Assembly: GCA_964645815.1 (NCBI GenBank)
Contig: CAZYCR010000016.1
Span: 1 to 18,867 of the forward strand
Direction: 5' to 3'
DNA length: 18,867 nt
Source of the DNA: JAHISC01 sp964645815
GTDB lineage: Bacteria > Patescibacteriota > Patescibacteriia > UBA9934
The notes below the pieces were generated by a model, which saw only the letters and a program-made list of their open reading frames with translations, made no database searches and was not told the DNA's origin. The translations under genes were made by a program, and so were the position numbers. Shown here in pieces: positions 8,542 through 15,499 of the stretch. Position 1 is the first letter of the stretch. Every line of letters begins with the position of its first letter.

Positions 8542-9372
8542 TTAGTTAATGACGCTTAAAATTTCTTGAACACTCGGCAGCGAGTTATCTTCCGACAAAA
8601 TTCCCCAACATTTATTATTACCAAAAGTAAAACCACCAAATCTCTTTAACAATTTTGAGGCTGCGTTAGTGTCTTGCACATAAGCTCGACGTTTTCCTTG
8701 GACAATTATGGTTTGTCTTGGCTCCTTGTACTCCCCTGCTATCAAAAATGAAAGCGGGTCGCGTAAGCTGATTTTATCTTCTTTGCTTTCTACCACCAGC
8801 ACTCCATCGATTGTTGTACGCTGTTGCCAAGCTAGTGCGGCTAATTTTTCTTCGCGTAAACGCCTTTTCCCTTCAACCTCCAAAGTCAATTGGCGGTAAA
8901 AGTCTAGCGCTTTTTTTAATCGACGCCCACTGTAACCCAGTCGACGCAATTCCCAAATAAAACCTCTGTCTAGCGCTGCCACTGCAGCAACCATGTCTGG
9001 CTTAAAGCCCATTTTCTTCAAATCAGCGTCGCTGATTTTGAGAAGCGTTAAAAATTGTTCCAATGAACTTTTTCTTTTCATGCGATTTAGTTCGCCATAC
9101 TGATGATGATCGACGACAATAACTTTGTAACCCCTGGTCGTCAACTCTTTTTCTTCAACCGGTCCAGGAATTTCAACGATGATAATCTTTTCTGCCTGGG
9201 GGTTAGTTTTTTGAATTCTCGTCAGTAGTTTTTTCTCACGAGAAAGTTTAGCTCCGTGAGGCTGATCAGAAACTAAAGTTGCCAAACCAATTTTTTCGGC
9301 GATCTTCAAAATCATCAATGATTCTTCATCGTTTCGAGGACAAAGTAAAAGTAAATTCTCAAAATCTTTCAT
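8542..9372 (-). CDS. DHH-motif phosphoesterase-like protein
   Basis: The 276-aa protein contains a DHH motif in VIVVDHHQYGE (Asp88, His89, His90) preceded by a beta-strand-like IIIVEIPG, and a later AALDRGF (Asp135), features of DHH-family phosphoesterases that cleave short nucleotides or act as RecJ-like nucleases. The usual N-terminal DxDG-type metal motifs are not obvious (the start reads LLLLCPRNDEES), so catalysis is uncertain. The same frame extends upstream to 9504, but that would overlap the 3' end of ileS. The ATG at 9372 follows an extended -10 box by 6 nt and is the preferred start. The gene heads a run with the HD gene, ruvA and the FemAB gene, and its stop is 1 nt before the HD start. 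Confidence 0.6.
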   Translation of the reverse strand: MKDFENLLLLCPRNDEESLMILKIAEKIGLATLVSDQPHGAKLSREKKLLTRIQKTNPQAEKIIIVEIPGPVEEKELTTRGYKVIVVDHHQYGELNRMKRKSSLEQFLTLLKISDADLKKMGFKPDMVAAVAALDRGFIWELRRLGYSGRRLKKALDFYRQLTLEVEGKRRLREEKLAALAWQQRTTIDGVLVVESKEDKISLRDPLSFLIAGEYKEPRQTIIVQGKRRAYVQDTNAASKLLKRFGGFTFGNNKCWGILSEDNSLPSVQEILSVIN

Positions 9373-9378
9373 GGAGCT

Positions 9379-9387
9379 ATTGTAACA
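9379..9387 (-). promoter_or_regulatory. Extended -10 promoter of the DHH-HD-ruvA-fem operon
   Basis: On the reverse strand TGT is followed by TACAAT (9384-9379), then AGCTCC and the ATG at 9372. The 6-nt gap predicts a leaderless message. No -35 hexamer is visible. The box lies just beyond the ileS terminator, which supports a separate transcription unit and the shorter DHH start. Confidence 0.6.
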
Positions 9388-9412
9388 CAAAACAGCCTTT
9401 TTTGGCTGCTTT
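9388..9412 (-). terminator. Likely intrinsic terminator of ileS
   Basis: On the reverse strand CAGCC and GGCTG pair across an AAAAAA loop (core 9408-9393); CAAAG and TTTTG flank the core and extend the stem. A TTTTG run follows. It lies 18-43 nt past the ileS stop at 9431. The U tract is short, so some read-through into the DHH operon is possible. Confidence 0.5.
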
Positions 9413-9430
9413 GTTGTTTGTTGAGTAAAA

Positions 9431-12313
9431 TTAGAAACCGATCCAAATCTCTTGCTCAGCTGCTCGGAAAGCGCTGGTATGTTCCAAACTTTCATCTTTA
9501 TCAAAGGTTACTGAAGCAGCCAAAGTAGATTCAGTCAGACTCTCCTGGTGCTCTTCAAACATGAGTTTGACCTGCTCACTTGGTGACCAGATCTTCAAAT
9601 CAATTTTATCTTGAATAGTCTTACCTGCATCTTTACGTAACTGGTTTACTCGACGAGTAATGTCGCGGGCCAAACCTTCTCTGATTAATTCTGGAGTTAA
9701 TTCAAGATCGAGTTCAACTTTTAATTCTCCGGTCAAAAGAACCGCACGTTTAATATTCACTTCTTCCAAAATCACTTGCAAAAGATCAGCTTCGATCTCA
9801 CCATCGGGAACTGTGATTGTCATCGCAGCCAAGACTTGCTTAATCGGCCGACCGGATTCTTCGCGAATCTCCAAAGTACGACTGACAATCGAGCGTGCTT
9901 CTCCCATTTTATTCAAAAGTACTTCGTCGATCTCCTCAATTTCTGGCCAGTCCTCCAAGTGAACTGAAAGTCTTTCTTTTTTTGCCAAAAATCCACCGGA
10001 AATTTCTTGATAGATGACTTCTGCCAAGAATGGCGTAAATGGCGCAATCATTTTCGAGAATGTTTCCAAGACCTGCCTCAATGTTGCGACCGCTGCAAGA
10101 CGATCCTCACCCGGCTTTTTCATGCGGTCACGTGAACGACGGACATACCAAGTTGAAAGATCATTGGCAAAAACCTGAATCTGACGAGCTGCCGATGACA
10201 GATCATAGGCATCCATGGCTTCAGTTTCAATTTTTAATGTTTCGTTGAGTCTGGCTAGAATCCAGCGATCAAGAATATGCTCACTGAAATTCTCCCGGCC
10301 ATCATCGTATTCCTTATAAAGGCTGTAGAAAGAAGTGACATTCCTTAAAATGTTAACAAATTTCTTAGCCACTTCATCGACATCTTTTTCTGCAAAACGA
10401 ATATTCTCAGCTTTAACAACAGGACTAGTCATGAGGTACAAACGAACTGCATCTGAACCATATTTTTCCATCACTTCCATTGGATCCGGATAATTCTGAA
10501 GTCGCTTGCTCATTTTTTTACCGTCTTCGGCTAGAACAATGCCGTTGACAATAACGTTTTTAAAGGCTGGCATGTTAAACAAGGCGTTCGAAAGAACGTG
10601 CAAGGTGTAAAACCAGCCGCGCGTTTGATCCTGACCTTCTGCAATAAATTCTGCCGGGAATCCTTGATCAAACTTGGTTTGATTTTCAAACGGATAATGA
10701 ATTGAGGCGTACGGCATTGAACCTGATTCAAACCAACAGTCGAGCACTTCATCGATACGACGAAATTCTTTGCCATCTCGCTCAATAACAATCTTGTCGA
10801 CAACATGTTTGTGCAAATTATCGACCTTCTGACCAGAGAGTGTTTCCAATTCTTCCAAAGAACCAATACAAATTGATTCGCCATCTTCGCTTTGCCAAAT
10901 TGGCAGTGGTGTTCCCCAAAATCGTGAGCGAGAAATTGCCCAGTCGCGGGCACCTTCCAACCATTTGCCAAACCGACCTTCTTTCATGTTCTCTGGTATC
11001 CAGTTGATTTCTTCGTTGGTGAGGCTTAAGCGATTACGCATGTCAATCACTTTTACAAACCAGGAGCTGGTTGAGTAATTAAGGAGTGGAGTGTCACATC
11101 GCCAACAATGTGGGTAGCTGTGAGTGTATTTCTTTTTATCGAAAAGTTTATTGTGATGAGCCAGGTATTTTATGATTTCAATGTCAACACTTTGAGTATC
11201 GCCTTTCTTTTTCATTGGTACATCCAAAACTGCATAACCTTCGGCTGCCATTGGCTTAGCAACTTCATTTACAAACCGTCCGTCCATGCCCACATGCATG
11301 ATCGGTGCTACATGCTCCTCGCGACCGAGCATCATATCATCTTCACCAAAGCCTGGAGCAATATGGACAACTCCGGTTCCCTCTTCGGTAGTCACAAAGT
11401 CAGCGGCGACAACACGAAAAGCGTTTTCATGATTGGCAAAGAATGGGAAAAGTGGCTCATAAGTTGAACCGATCAACTCAGATACATCAACTGCCTCTTT
11501 AATTTCATAGGTAGAATCAGCAAAAACGCTGGCTGCCAAATCCTTGGCCATAATAAAGCGACCCTGCTCGCTCTCCACAACAACATAATTAATTTTTTGG
11601 CTGACAGCCAGCAAAACATTGCCCGGCAAAGTCCAAGGAGTAGTTGTCCAGGCCAACAAAATATCACCGGCGTACTTGCCGCTCGTCAATTTGAATTCAA
11701 CAGTGGCTGAAATATCGACAACATCAGCATAACCTTGGGTGACTTCAAAGTTAGATAAAACTGTTTCACAACGAGGACAGATATGCATCGGCTTGCGGCC
11801 TTCATAAATCATGTCCTTATCCCAAAGCGACTTGAAAACCCACCAAACGGATTCCATAAAAGGCAGATCCATGGTTTTGTAGGCATTCTCCATGTCAATC
11901 CAGCGACCAAGACGACGAATGACTTTCTTCCATTCCTCAGCATAGGTCAAAACCTCCTCGTGACAACTGTTATTGAAGGCATCGATGCCGAATTTTTCAA
12001 TGTCTTTTCTTGAACCAAGATCGAACTTCTTCTCAACAATGTTTTCAATTGGCAATCCGTGACAATCCCAACCCCAAGTTCGCTCCACTCGATATCCTTT
12101 CATGGTCCAATAACGTGGCACAACGTCTTTCATAACGCTTGCCACAATATGACCATAGTGTGGTAAACCGGTAGCAAACGGAGGACCGTCGTAAAAAACA
12201 TAAGGTCGTCCATCTGGTCGTCCCTCTACGGATTTTTCAAAAACTTTGTTGTCGTCCCAATAAGTAAGGACGTCATGTTCTTGCTTTGAGTGAGAAAGTT
12301 TTTCGTCTGTCAT
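9431..12313 (-). CDS. ileS: Isoleucyl-tRNA synthetase, eukaryote-like type
   Basis: This class I synthetase charges tRNA-Ile with isoleucine. The 960-aa protein shows PPFATGLPHYGH (HIGH motif, His52-His55), GWDCHGLPIE, the CP1 editing domain with TTTPWTLPGN and VVHIAPGFGEDD, the KMSKR loop near residue 600, paired Cys segments HICPRC and HCWRCD, and an anticodon-binding C-terminus with LARDITRRVNQLRKDAG. ATGLPHYGH instead of ANGxxHxGH and the C-terminal domain type place it in the eukaryote/archaea-like IleS clade, which in bacteria is associated with natural mupirocin insensitivity. It is somewhat shorter than typical members of that clade (about 1030-1060 aa). It is transcribed divergently from rpiB-rpe. 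Confidence 0.95.
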   Translation of the reverse strand: MTDEKLSHSKQEHDVLTYWDDNKVFEKSVEGRPDGRPYVFYDGPPFATGLPHYGHIVASVMKDVVPRYWTMKGYRVERTWGWDCHGLPIENIVEKKFDLGSRKDIEKFGIDAFNNSCHEEVLTYAEEWKKVIRRLGRWIDMENAYKTMDLPFMESVWWVFKSLWDKDMIYEGRKPMHICPRCETVLSNFEVTQGYADVVDISATVEFKLTSGKYAGDILLAWTTTPWTLPGNVLLAVSQKINYVVVESEQGRFIMAKDLAASVFADSTYEIKEAVDVSELIGSTYEPLFPFFANHENAFRVVAADFVTTEEGTGVVHIAPGFGEDDMMLGREEHVAPIMHVGMDGRFVNEVAKPMAAEGYAVLDVPMKKKGDTQSVDIEIIKYLAHHNKLFDKKKYTHSYPHCWRCDTPLLNYSTSSWFVKVIDMRNRLSLTNEEINWIPENMKEGRFGKWLEGARDWAISRSRFWGTPLPIWQSEDGESICIGSLEELETLSGQKVDNLHKHVVDKIVIERDGKEFRRIDEVLDCWFESGSMPYASIHYPFENQTKFDQGFPAEFIAEGQDQTRGWFYTLHVLSNALFNMPAFKNVIVNGIVLAEDGKKMSKRLQNYPDPMEVMEKYGSDAVRLYLMTSPVVKAENIRFAEKDVDEVAKKFVNILRNVTSFYSLYKEYDDGRENFSEHILDRWILARLNETLKIETEAMDAYDLSSAARQIQVFANDLSTWYVRRSRDRMKKPGEDRLAAVATLRQVLETFSKMIAPFTPFLAEVIYQEISGGFLAKKERLSVHLEDWPEIEEIDEVLLNKMGEARSIVSRTLEIREESGRPIKQVLAAMTITVPDGEIEADLLQVILEEVNIKRAVLLTGELKVELDLELTPELIREGLARDITRRVNQLRKDAGKTIQDKIDLKIWSPSEQVKLMFEEHQESLTESTLAASVTFDKDESLEHTSAFRAAEQEIWIGF

Positions 12314-12321
12314 ACGTTCCT

Positions 12322-12350
12322 AGACTACCAGTCAGTTGGCGAAAAATCAA
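12322..12350 (-). promoter_or_regulatory. Putative ileS promoter
   Basis: On the reverse strand TTGATT (12350-12345), a 17-nt spacer ending in TGG, then TAGTCT (12327-12322) resemble a -35/extended -10 pair. The box ends 8 nt before the ileS ATG at 12313. The -10 matches consensus at only three positions, so confidence is moderate. It lies next to the oppositely directed rpiB-rpe promoter. Confidence 0.4.
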
Positions 12351-12360
12351 GAGTTAAACG

Positions 12361-12369
12361 TGCTATAAT
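12361..12369 (+). promoter_or_regulatory. Extended -10 promoter of rpiB-rpe
   Basis: TGC followed by consensus TATAAT (12364-12369) sits 6 nt before ATG 12376, predicting a leaderless transcript starting at or beside the A of the ATG. There is no Shine-Dalgarno sequence in the gap (ACTTCC) and no clear -35 hexamer. Confidence 0.7.
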
Positions 12370-12375
12370 ACTTCC

Positions 12376-13503
12376 ATGAAAAAACCTACTATTTATCTTG
12401 GCGCCGACCATGCCGGCTTTGATCTAAAAAGCAGTGTTTTCGAACATCTTGATACTCGTGGCTTTGTTGTTGAAGATCTCGGTGCTCATCAATTTGAACC
12501 GACTGACGACTATCCTGAATACACGGCTGCTGTCGCTGAAGCCGTTCGTAACCATCCAGGATCCTTTGGTGTACTAATATGTGGTAATGCCGAGGGTGTT
12601 TGTATTGCAGCTAATAAATTTGATGACATCAGAGCCAGTATTGGTTTTTCCATCAAAGCTGCACAAACTAGCCGGACTGACGACAATGCCAACATCTTAT
12701 GCTTACCTGGACGGATTGAAACACCCGACGATCCTCTTTCTATCCTAGATGCTTTTCTTTCTACGGATTTCTCAGCCGCACCGCGACATGTCCGCCGGCT
12801 GGAGCAAGTTGAAAAAATAGAAAGTCAAAAACAAAACACCTTCGAGATCGTACCAACCGTTTTAGTTCAGTCTGAAGATGAGGCTCTCAGGCGATTAACC
12901 TATGAACCTCTTCGTAAATTAGCTCCGCTCTGGCAGATTGATATCCTCGATGGAACAATGTATGAAGCAGAATCTTGGGCCGACCCAAAGATAATTGCTA
13001 GCGCCAGTACTTTGCCAGCCCTCGAATTGCATCTCATGATCGAGGACCCGCTTTCTACAGTGACTCGCTGGAAGCAGCATGTTCCAACTTTAACCAGAGT
13101 CATTATCCAGGCCGAGATCAGTCAAAATCTTCTGAAAGAAATTAAAGGAATCAAGGCACTCGATTTGGAAGTCGGCGTGGCACTAAATCCTCTCACCCCA
13201 CTCAATCAACTCGATGAAGTGGCAGATGAAATTACAACTGTAATGATCATGGGGGTAAACCCGGGTAAAAATGCTCAAACATTTTTAGGATCTGCAATAA
13301 CTAAAAAAATTTATGAGGCCAAACATCGCTTTCCAACATTGGTCATAGCCGAGGATGGCGGAATCAATGAAGAGAATATTGGTCTTATTGCAAAATCGGG
13401 TGTTCGGAGGTTTTCTGTCGGTTCTGCAATATGGGGAAAACCTGTGCCCGAAGAGGCCTTCCAAAATTTGTACAATGTGGTATTATCACATATAGAAAAA
13501 TAA
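12376..13503 (+). CDS. Fused ribose-5-P isomerase B / ribulose-P 3-epimerase
   Basis: One 375-aa chain joins two pentose-phosphate enzymes. Residues 1-145 are RpiB, interconverting ribose 5-P and ribulose 5-P: YLGADHAGF (Asp11, His12), Cys69 in ICGNAEGVCIAANK and SRTDDNANIL. Residues 157-372 are Rpe, a TIM barrel interconverting ribulose 5-P and xylulose 5-P: IVPTVLV, QIDILDG, LELHLMIEDP (His219), MGVNPG, AEDGG (Asp327) and FSVGSAIW. Three of four Rpe metal-site positions are kept (Asp189, His219, Asp327); the first His is Gln187. In the RpiB half the usual GTGIG/GSGxG loop reads GNAEG, and the His of the SRxHN region is Asp102. The two activities share ribulose 5-P, so fusion may help transfer between sites. 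The transketolase halves lie downstream. Both halves are recognisable, but activity is inferred. Confidence 0.88.
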   Translation: MKKPTIYLGADHAGFDLKSSVFEHLDTRGFVVEDLGAHQFEPTDDYPEYTAAVAEAVRNHPGSFGVLICGNAEGVCIAANKFDDIRASIGFSIKAAQTSRTDDNANILCLPGRIETPDDPLSILDAFLSTDFSAAPRHVRRLEQVEKIESQKQNTFEIVPTVLVQSEDEALRRLTYEPLRKLAPLWQIDILDGTMYEAESWADPKIIASASTLPALELHLMIEDPLSTVTRWKQHVPTLTRVIIQAEISQNLLKEIKGIKALDLEVGVALNPLTPLNQLDEVADEITTVMIMGVNPGKNAQTFLGSAITKKIYEAKHRFPTLVIAEDGGINEENIGLIAKSGVRRFSVGSAIWGKPVPEEAFQNLYNVVLSHIEK

Positions 13504-13555
13504 TTTCGTAGCGAGCGTATAATTTTTGATGAAATTTCGTTGAAAAAACGAGCGA

Positions 13556-13575
13556 CCTGCCTGCCGGCAGGCAGG
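13556..13575. repeat. 20-bp perfect palindrome
   Basis: CCTGCCTGCCGGCAGGCAGG reads identically on both strands and is far more GC-rich than its surroundings. From memory, closely similar CTGCCTGCCGGCAGGCAG palindromes are dispersed in many Candidate Phyla Radiation genomes, including within coding regions where they give peptides such as LPAGRQ. The reverse-strand reading here also contains LPAGRQ. Confidence 0.75.
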
Positions 13576-13580
13576 CGACG

Positions 13581-13600
13581 TGAAACGTACTGAAACGTAC
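13581..13600 (+). repeat. Tandem 10-mer, two copies
   Basis: TGAAACGTAC occurs twice in direct succession, followed by another GTA that makes an ACGTACGT palindrome at the junction. It lies in the centre of the MITE-like element, 5 nt after the 20-bp palindrome. It may be a small duplication within a repeat; no function is evident. Confidence 0.6.
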
Positions 13601-13670
13601 GTAGAGCTAGGAGCAAAGTTTTGAGACGAAAGTTCGCAAAAATAATAGCGAGCACAAATGAAATAACTAA

Positions 13671-14492
13671 ATGTCTATTATGACCATCGCAACTAATTTA
13701 AAGAGATTGCTTATTGCTATTGTGGCAATTGGCGCTATTTTTGTTGGCTATCTAGGTTTTACCGCAACTCAAGCCCAAGCTTACACCAGCCTCGACAGTC
13801 TTTCATCTGGTGATTTGGTTCGCGGACAAACGTTTTCTGCGGTTTATTATTTTGGTGCAGATGGACAACGTTATGTTTTCCCAAACATCAAGACTTACGA
13901 AACTTGGTACAGTAACTTCGACAGTGTTAAGTGGTTGACTGATGCAGATCTAGCTAAAATCCAGATTGGTGGCAACGTTACTTACAAGCCTGGAGTAAAG
14001 ATGATTAAAATCAATACTGATCCTCGAACTTACGCTATAGCCGCTGGTGGAACTCTACGCCATGTAACTTCAGAAGCTATCGCCATTGAACTTTACGGTA
14101 GCAACTGGAACCAACAAATTGATGATATTCCAGATGGTTTCTTCTCTAACTACCATATTGGTTCACCGATTAATACAGCTGCTGACTATAACAAGACCTC
14201 AGAAATGGCTATCTCCGGTATCAACGCTGACAAGAGCTTGAAGACCCCAGCTGCTATCTCAATTTCTGCTTCTGGCTACAGCCCAATTGATGTCACTATC
14301 ACTGCTGGATCGAGTGTAAAATTCACCAACAACGATACCGCAAAGCATACTGTAACCGGTGATGACCTTTCTTGGGGCAGCGGAACAATCAATTCTGGAG
14401 AATCATTCATCAAAACTTTCGACGAAGCTGGAACATACGGATTCTTCGATAGCTATGATGGTTCAAATACTGGTGCTGTCTACGTAGAATAA
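13671..14492 (+). CDS. Secreted protein, cupredoxin-like C-terminus, copper ligands lost
   Basis: The 273-aa protein begins with a signal peptide: Lys11-Arg12, a hydrophobic core to about 30, and a likely cut after AQA at 37. Residues 45-168 form a module familiar from secreted proteins of Candidate Phyla bacteria (SGDLVRGQTFSAVYYFGADG, YVFPN, LRHVTSEAIA, DDIPDGFF), whose function is unknown. Residues 195-273 look like a plastocyanin-type cupredoxin, with SPIDVTITAGSSVKFTNND, KHTVT (His226) and AGTYGFF. The usual ending TYxYxCxxHxxM is replaced by TYGFFDSYDGSN, so the Cys, second His and Met ligands appear as Asp260, Asp263 and Asn266. A type 1 copper site is therefore unlikely, and a structural or binding role is more plausible. 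ATG 13680 is an alternative start. A strong terminator follows. Confidence 0.7.
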   Translation: MSIMTIATNLKRLLIAIVAIGAIFVGYLGFTATQAQAYTSLDSLSSGDLVRGQTFSAVYYFGADGQRYVFPNIKTYETWYSNFDSVKWLTDADLAKIQIGGNVTYKPGVKMIKINTDPRTYAIAAGGTLRHVTSEAIAIELYGSNWNQQIDDIPDGFFSNYHIGSPINTAADYNKTSEMAISGINADKSLKTPAAISISASGYSPIDVTITAGSSVKFTNNDTAKHTVTGDDLSWGSGTINSGESFIKTFDEAGTYGFFDSYDGSNTGAVYVE

Positions 14493-14505
14493 TTATAAAA
14501 TTAAG

Positions 14506-14540
14506 AAACTATACTTTCTCAAAAGGAAGTATAGTTTTTT
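14506..14540 (+). terminator. Intrinsic terminator after cupredoxin-like gene
   Basis: AAACTATACTTTC (14506-14518) pairs with GGAAGTATAGTTT (14525-14537), including one G-T wobble, across a 6-nt loop. The stem is followed by a run of T to 14540. It lies 13 nt after the stop and ends transcription before the transketolase promoter. Confidence 0.85.
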
Positions 14541-14570
14541 ATTTAAGATGGCTTTGTTTGGCTTTATTTG

Positions 14571-14579
14571 TGTTATAAT
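14571..14579 (+). promoter_or_regulatory. Extended -10 promoter of the transketolase genes
   Basis: TGT followed by consensus TATAAT (14574-14579) lies 11 nt upstream of ATG 14591. A nearer ATG at 14584 is out of frame and soon stops. The predicted start site near 14586 leaves a leader of about 5 nt, too short for a Shine-Dalgarno site. No -35 hexamer is evident. Confidence 0.65.
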
Positions 14580-14590
14580 AATCATGAACT

Positions 14591-15496
14591 ATGCCAGACG
14601 TGAGACCAATCCCAACTCTCAGTGAGAAAAAACTAATCTCACTGGAAAAGAAAGCAAACGAAATCCGAGTTGATATTTTAAAAATGCTAGAAATTGCCGG
14701 CAGTGGCCATTCAGCCGGGCCTTTAGGTTTGGCTGATATTTTTACTGCTCTCTATTTTCATGTTCTCAATCACAATCCAAAGAAACCTCTTTGGCCTGAC
14801 CGAGATCGACTATTGCTTTCCAATGGTCATGTCGTGCCAGTGCGTTATGCTGCTATGGCCGAAGCTGGATATTTCCCAAAAAGCCAACTGGATACTTTGA
14901 GAAAACTTGGTTCCCCACTTCAAGGACATCCAGAGACTACCTGGATGCCGGCTCTCGAAAATACTTCTGGACCTTTGGGAGATGGATCTCCGCAATCAGT
15001 TGGTCTAGCCTATATCGGAAAACAAGAAGGAGCCCATTGGCATGTCTATTGTGTAATGTCAGACGGTGAATTAGAAGCCGGAATTACTTGGGAAGCAGCG
15101 ATGTTTGCCGGCAAACATGCACTACATAACTTAACTTGGATCATTGATCGCAACAATATCCAAATCGACGGTAACACCGAAGACATTATGCCGTTGGAAC
15201 CTCTTAAGGATAAATTTGAAGCTTTTAATTTTCATGTGGTTGAAGTTGATGGTCACAACATTAAGGAGTTCGTAGATGCCTGTTCTTATGCCAAAACAAT
15301 TTGGGAACAGCCAGTAGTCATCATCGCTCATACTATCCCAGGTAAAGGTGTTGATTTTATGGAAAATGATTTCCGTTGGCACGGTGTTCCGCCTGGAAAA
15401 GGACCGGAAGATAAAGTAAAACATGAGGCTCAACTGAAAGAAGCTTTGCGTGACATCCGAACACTCGGCGGTAAAATAATTTCTGAGGCAGAATAG
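14591..15496 (+). CDS. Transketolase, N-terminal subunit
   Basis: This 301-aa protein carries the thiamine-diphosphate-binding half of a split transketolase, which moves two-carbon ketol units between sugar phosphates. Visible are IAGSGHSAGPLGLADIF, LSNGHVVPVRYA, SGPLGDGSPQSVGLA, the ThDP/Mg motif SDGELEAGITWEAAMFA ending in DRNNIQ, and IIAHTIPGKGVDFMEND with WHGVPP. Split enzymes are usual in archaea and many bacteria, with N subunits of about 270-310 aa. The GPLGDGSP segment differs from the common GPLGQG or GSLGxG form. The partner subunit begins 3 nt after this stop and should form the active heterodimer with it. Confidence 0.92.
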   Translation: MPDVRPIPTLSEKKLISLEKKANEIRVDILKMLEIAGSGHSAGPLGLADIFTALYFHVLNHNPKKPLWPDRDRLLLSNGHVVPVRYAAMAEAGYFPKSQLDTLRKLGSPLQGHPETTWMPALENTSGPLGDGSPQSVGLAYIGKQEGAHWHVYCVMSDGELEAGITWEAAMFAGKHALHNLTWIIDRNNIQIDGNTEDIMPLEPLKDKFEAFNFHVVEVDGHNIKEFVDACSYAKTIWEQPVVIIAHTIPGKGVDFMENDFRWHGVPPGKGPEDKVKHEAQLKEALRDIRTLGGKIISEAE

Positions 15497-15499
15497 CCT

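Larger units (their letters stand above)
13509..13653. repeat. MITE-like inverted-repeat element
   Basis: The gap of 167 nt between rpiB-rpe and the next gene is mostly this element. Two copies of TAGCGAGC (13509-13516 and 13646-13653) flank it like a target duplication. Just inside, the left arm (from 13520) and the reverse complement of the right arm (to 13645) share ATTTTTG, then a GAA, TTTCGT and a run of A, giving imperfect terminal inverted repeats of about 25-30 nt. The centre holds a 20-bp palindrome and a tandem 10-mer. No ORF with coding character was seen. A TATAAT at 13518-13523 falls in the left arm, but nothing supports it as a promoter. No clear promoter for the next gene was found here. 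Confidence 0.5.

Noticed and set aside
9373..9504. Longer N-terminus of the DHH protein (44 extra codons)
   Set aside because: It would overlap the ileS 3' end and read through its terminator; the ATG at 9372 has a well-placed -10 box and begins a beta-strand-like sequence typical of the fold.
13311..13655. Reverse-strand open frame of 114 codons over the end of rpiB-rpe and the repeat
   Set aside because: It runs antisense through conserved Rpe coding sequence and the repeat element, with no promoter or recognisable protein.
15101..15118. 18-bp perfect palindrome ATGTTTGCCGGCAAACAT
   Set aside because: It lies inside the transketolase N coding region and encodes residues of the conserved helix (MFAGKH). 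No other sign of a site or element was seen, so coincidence is likelier.
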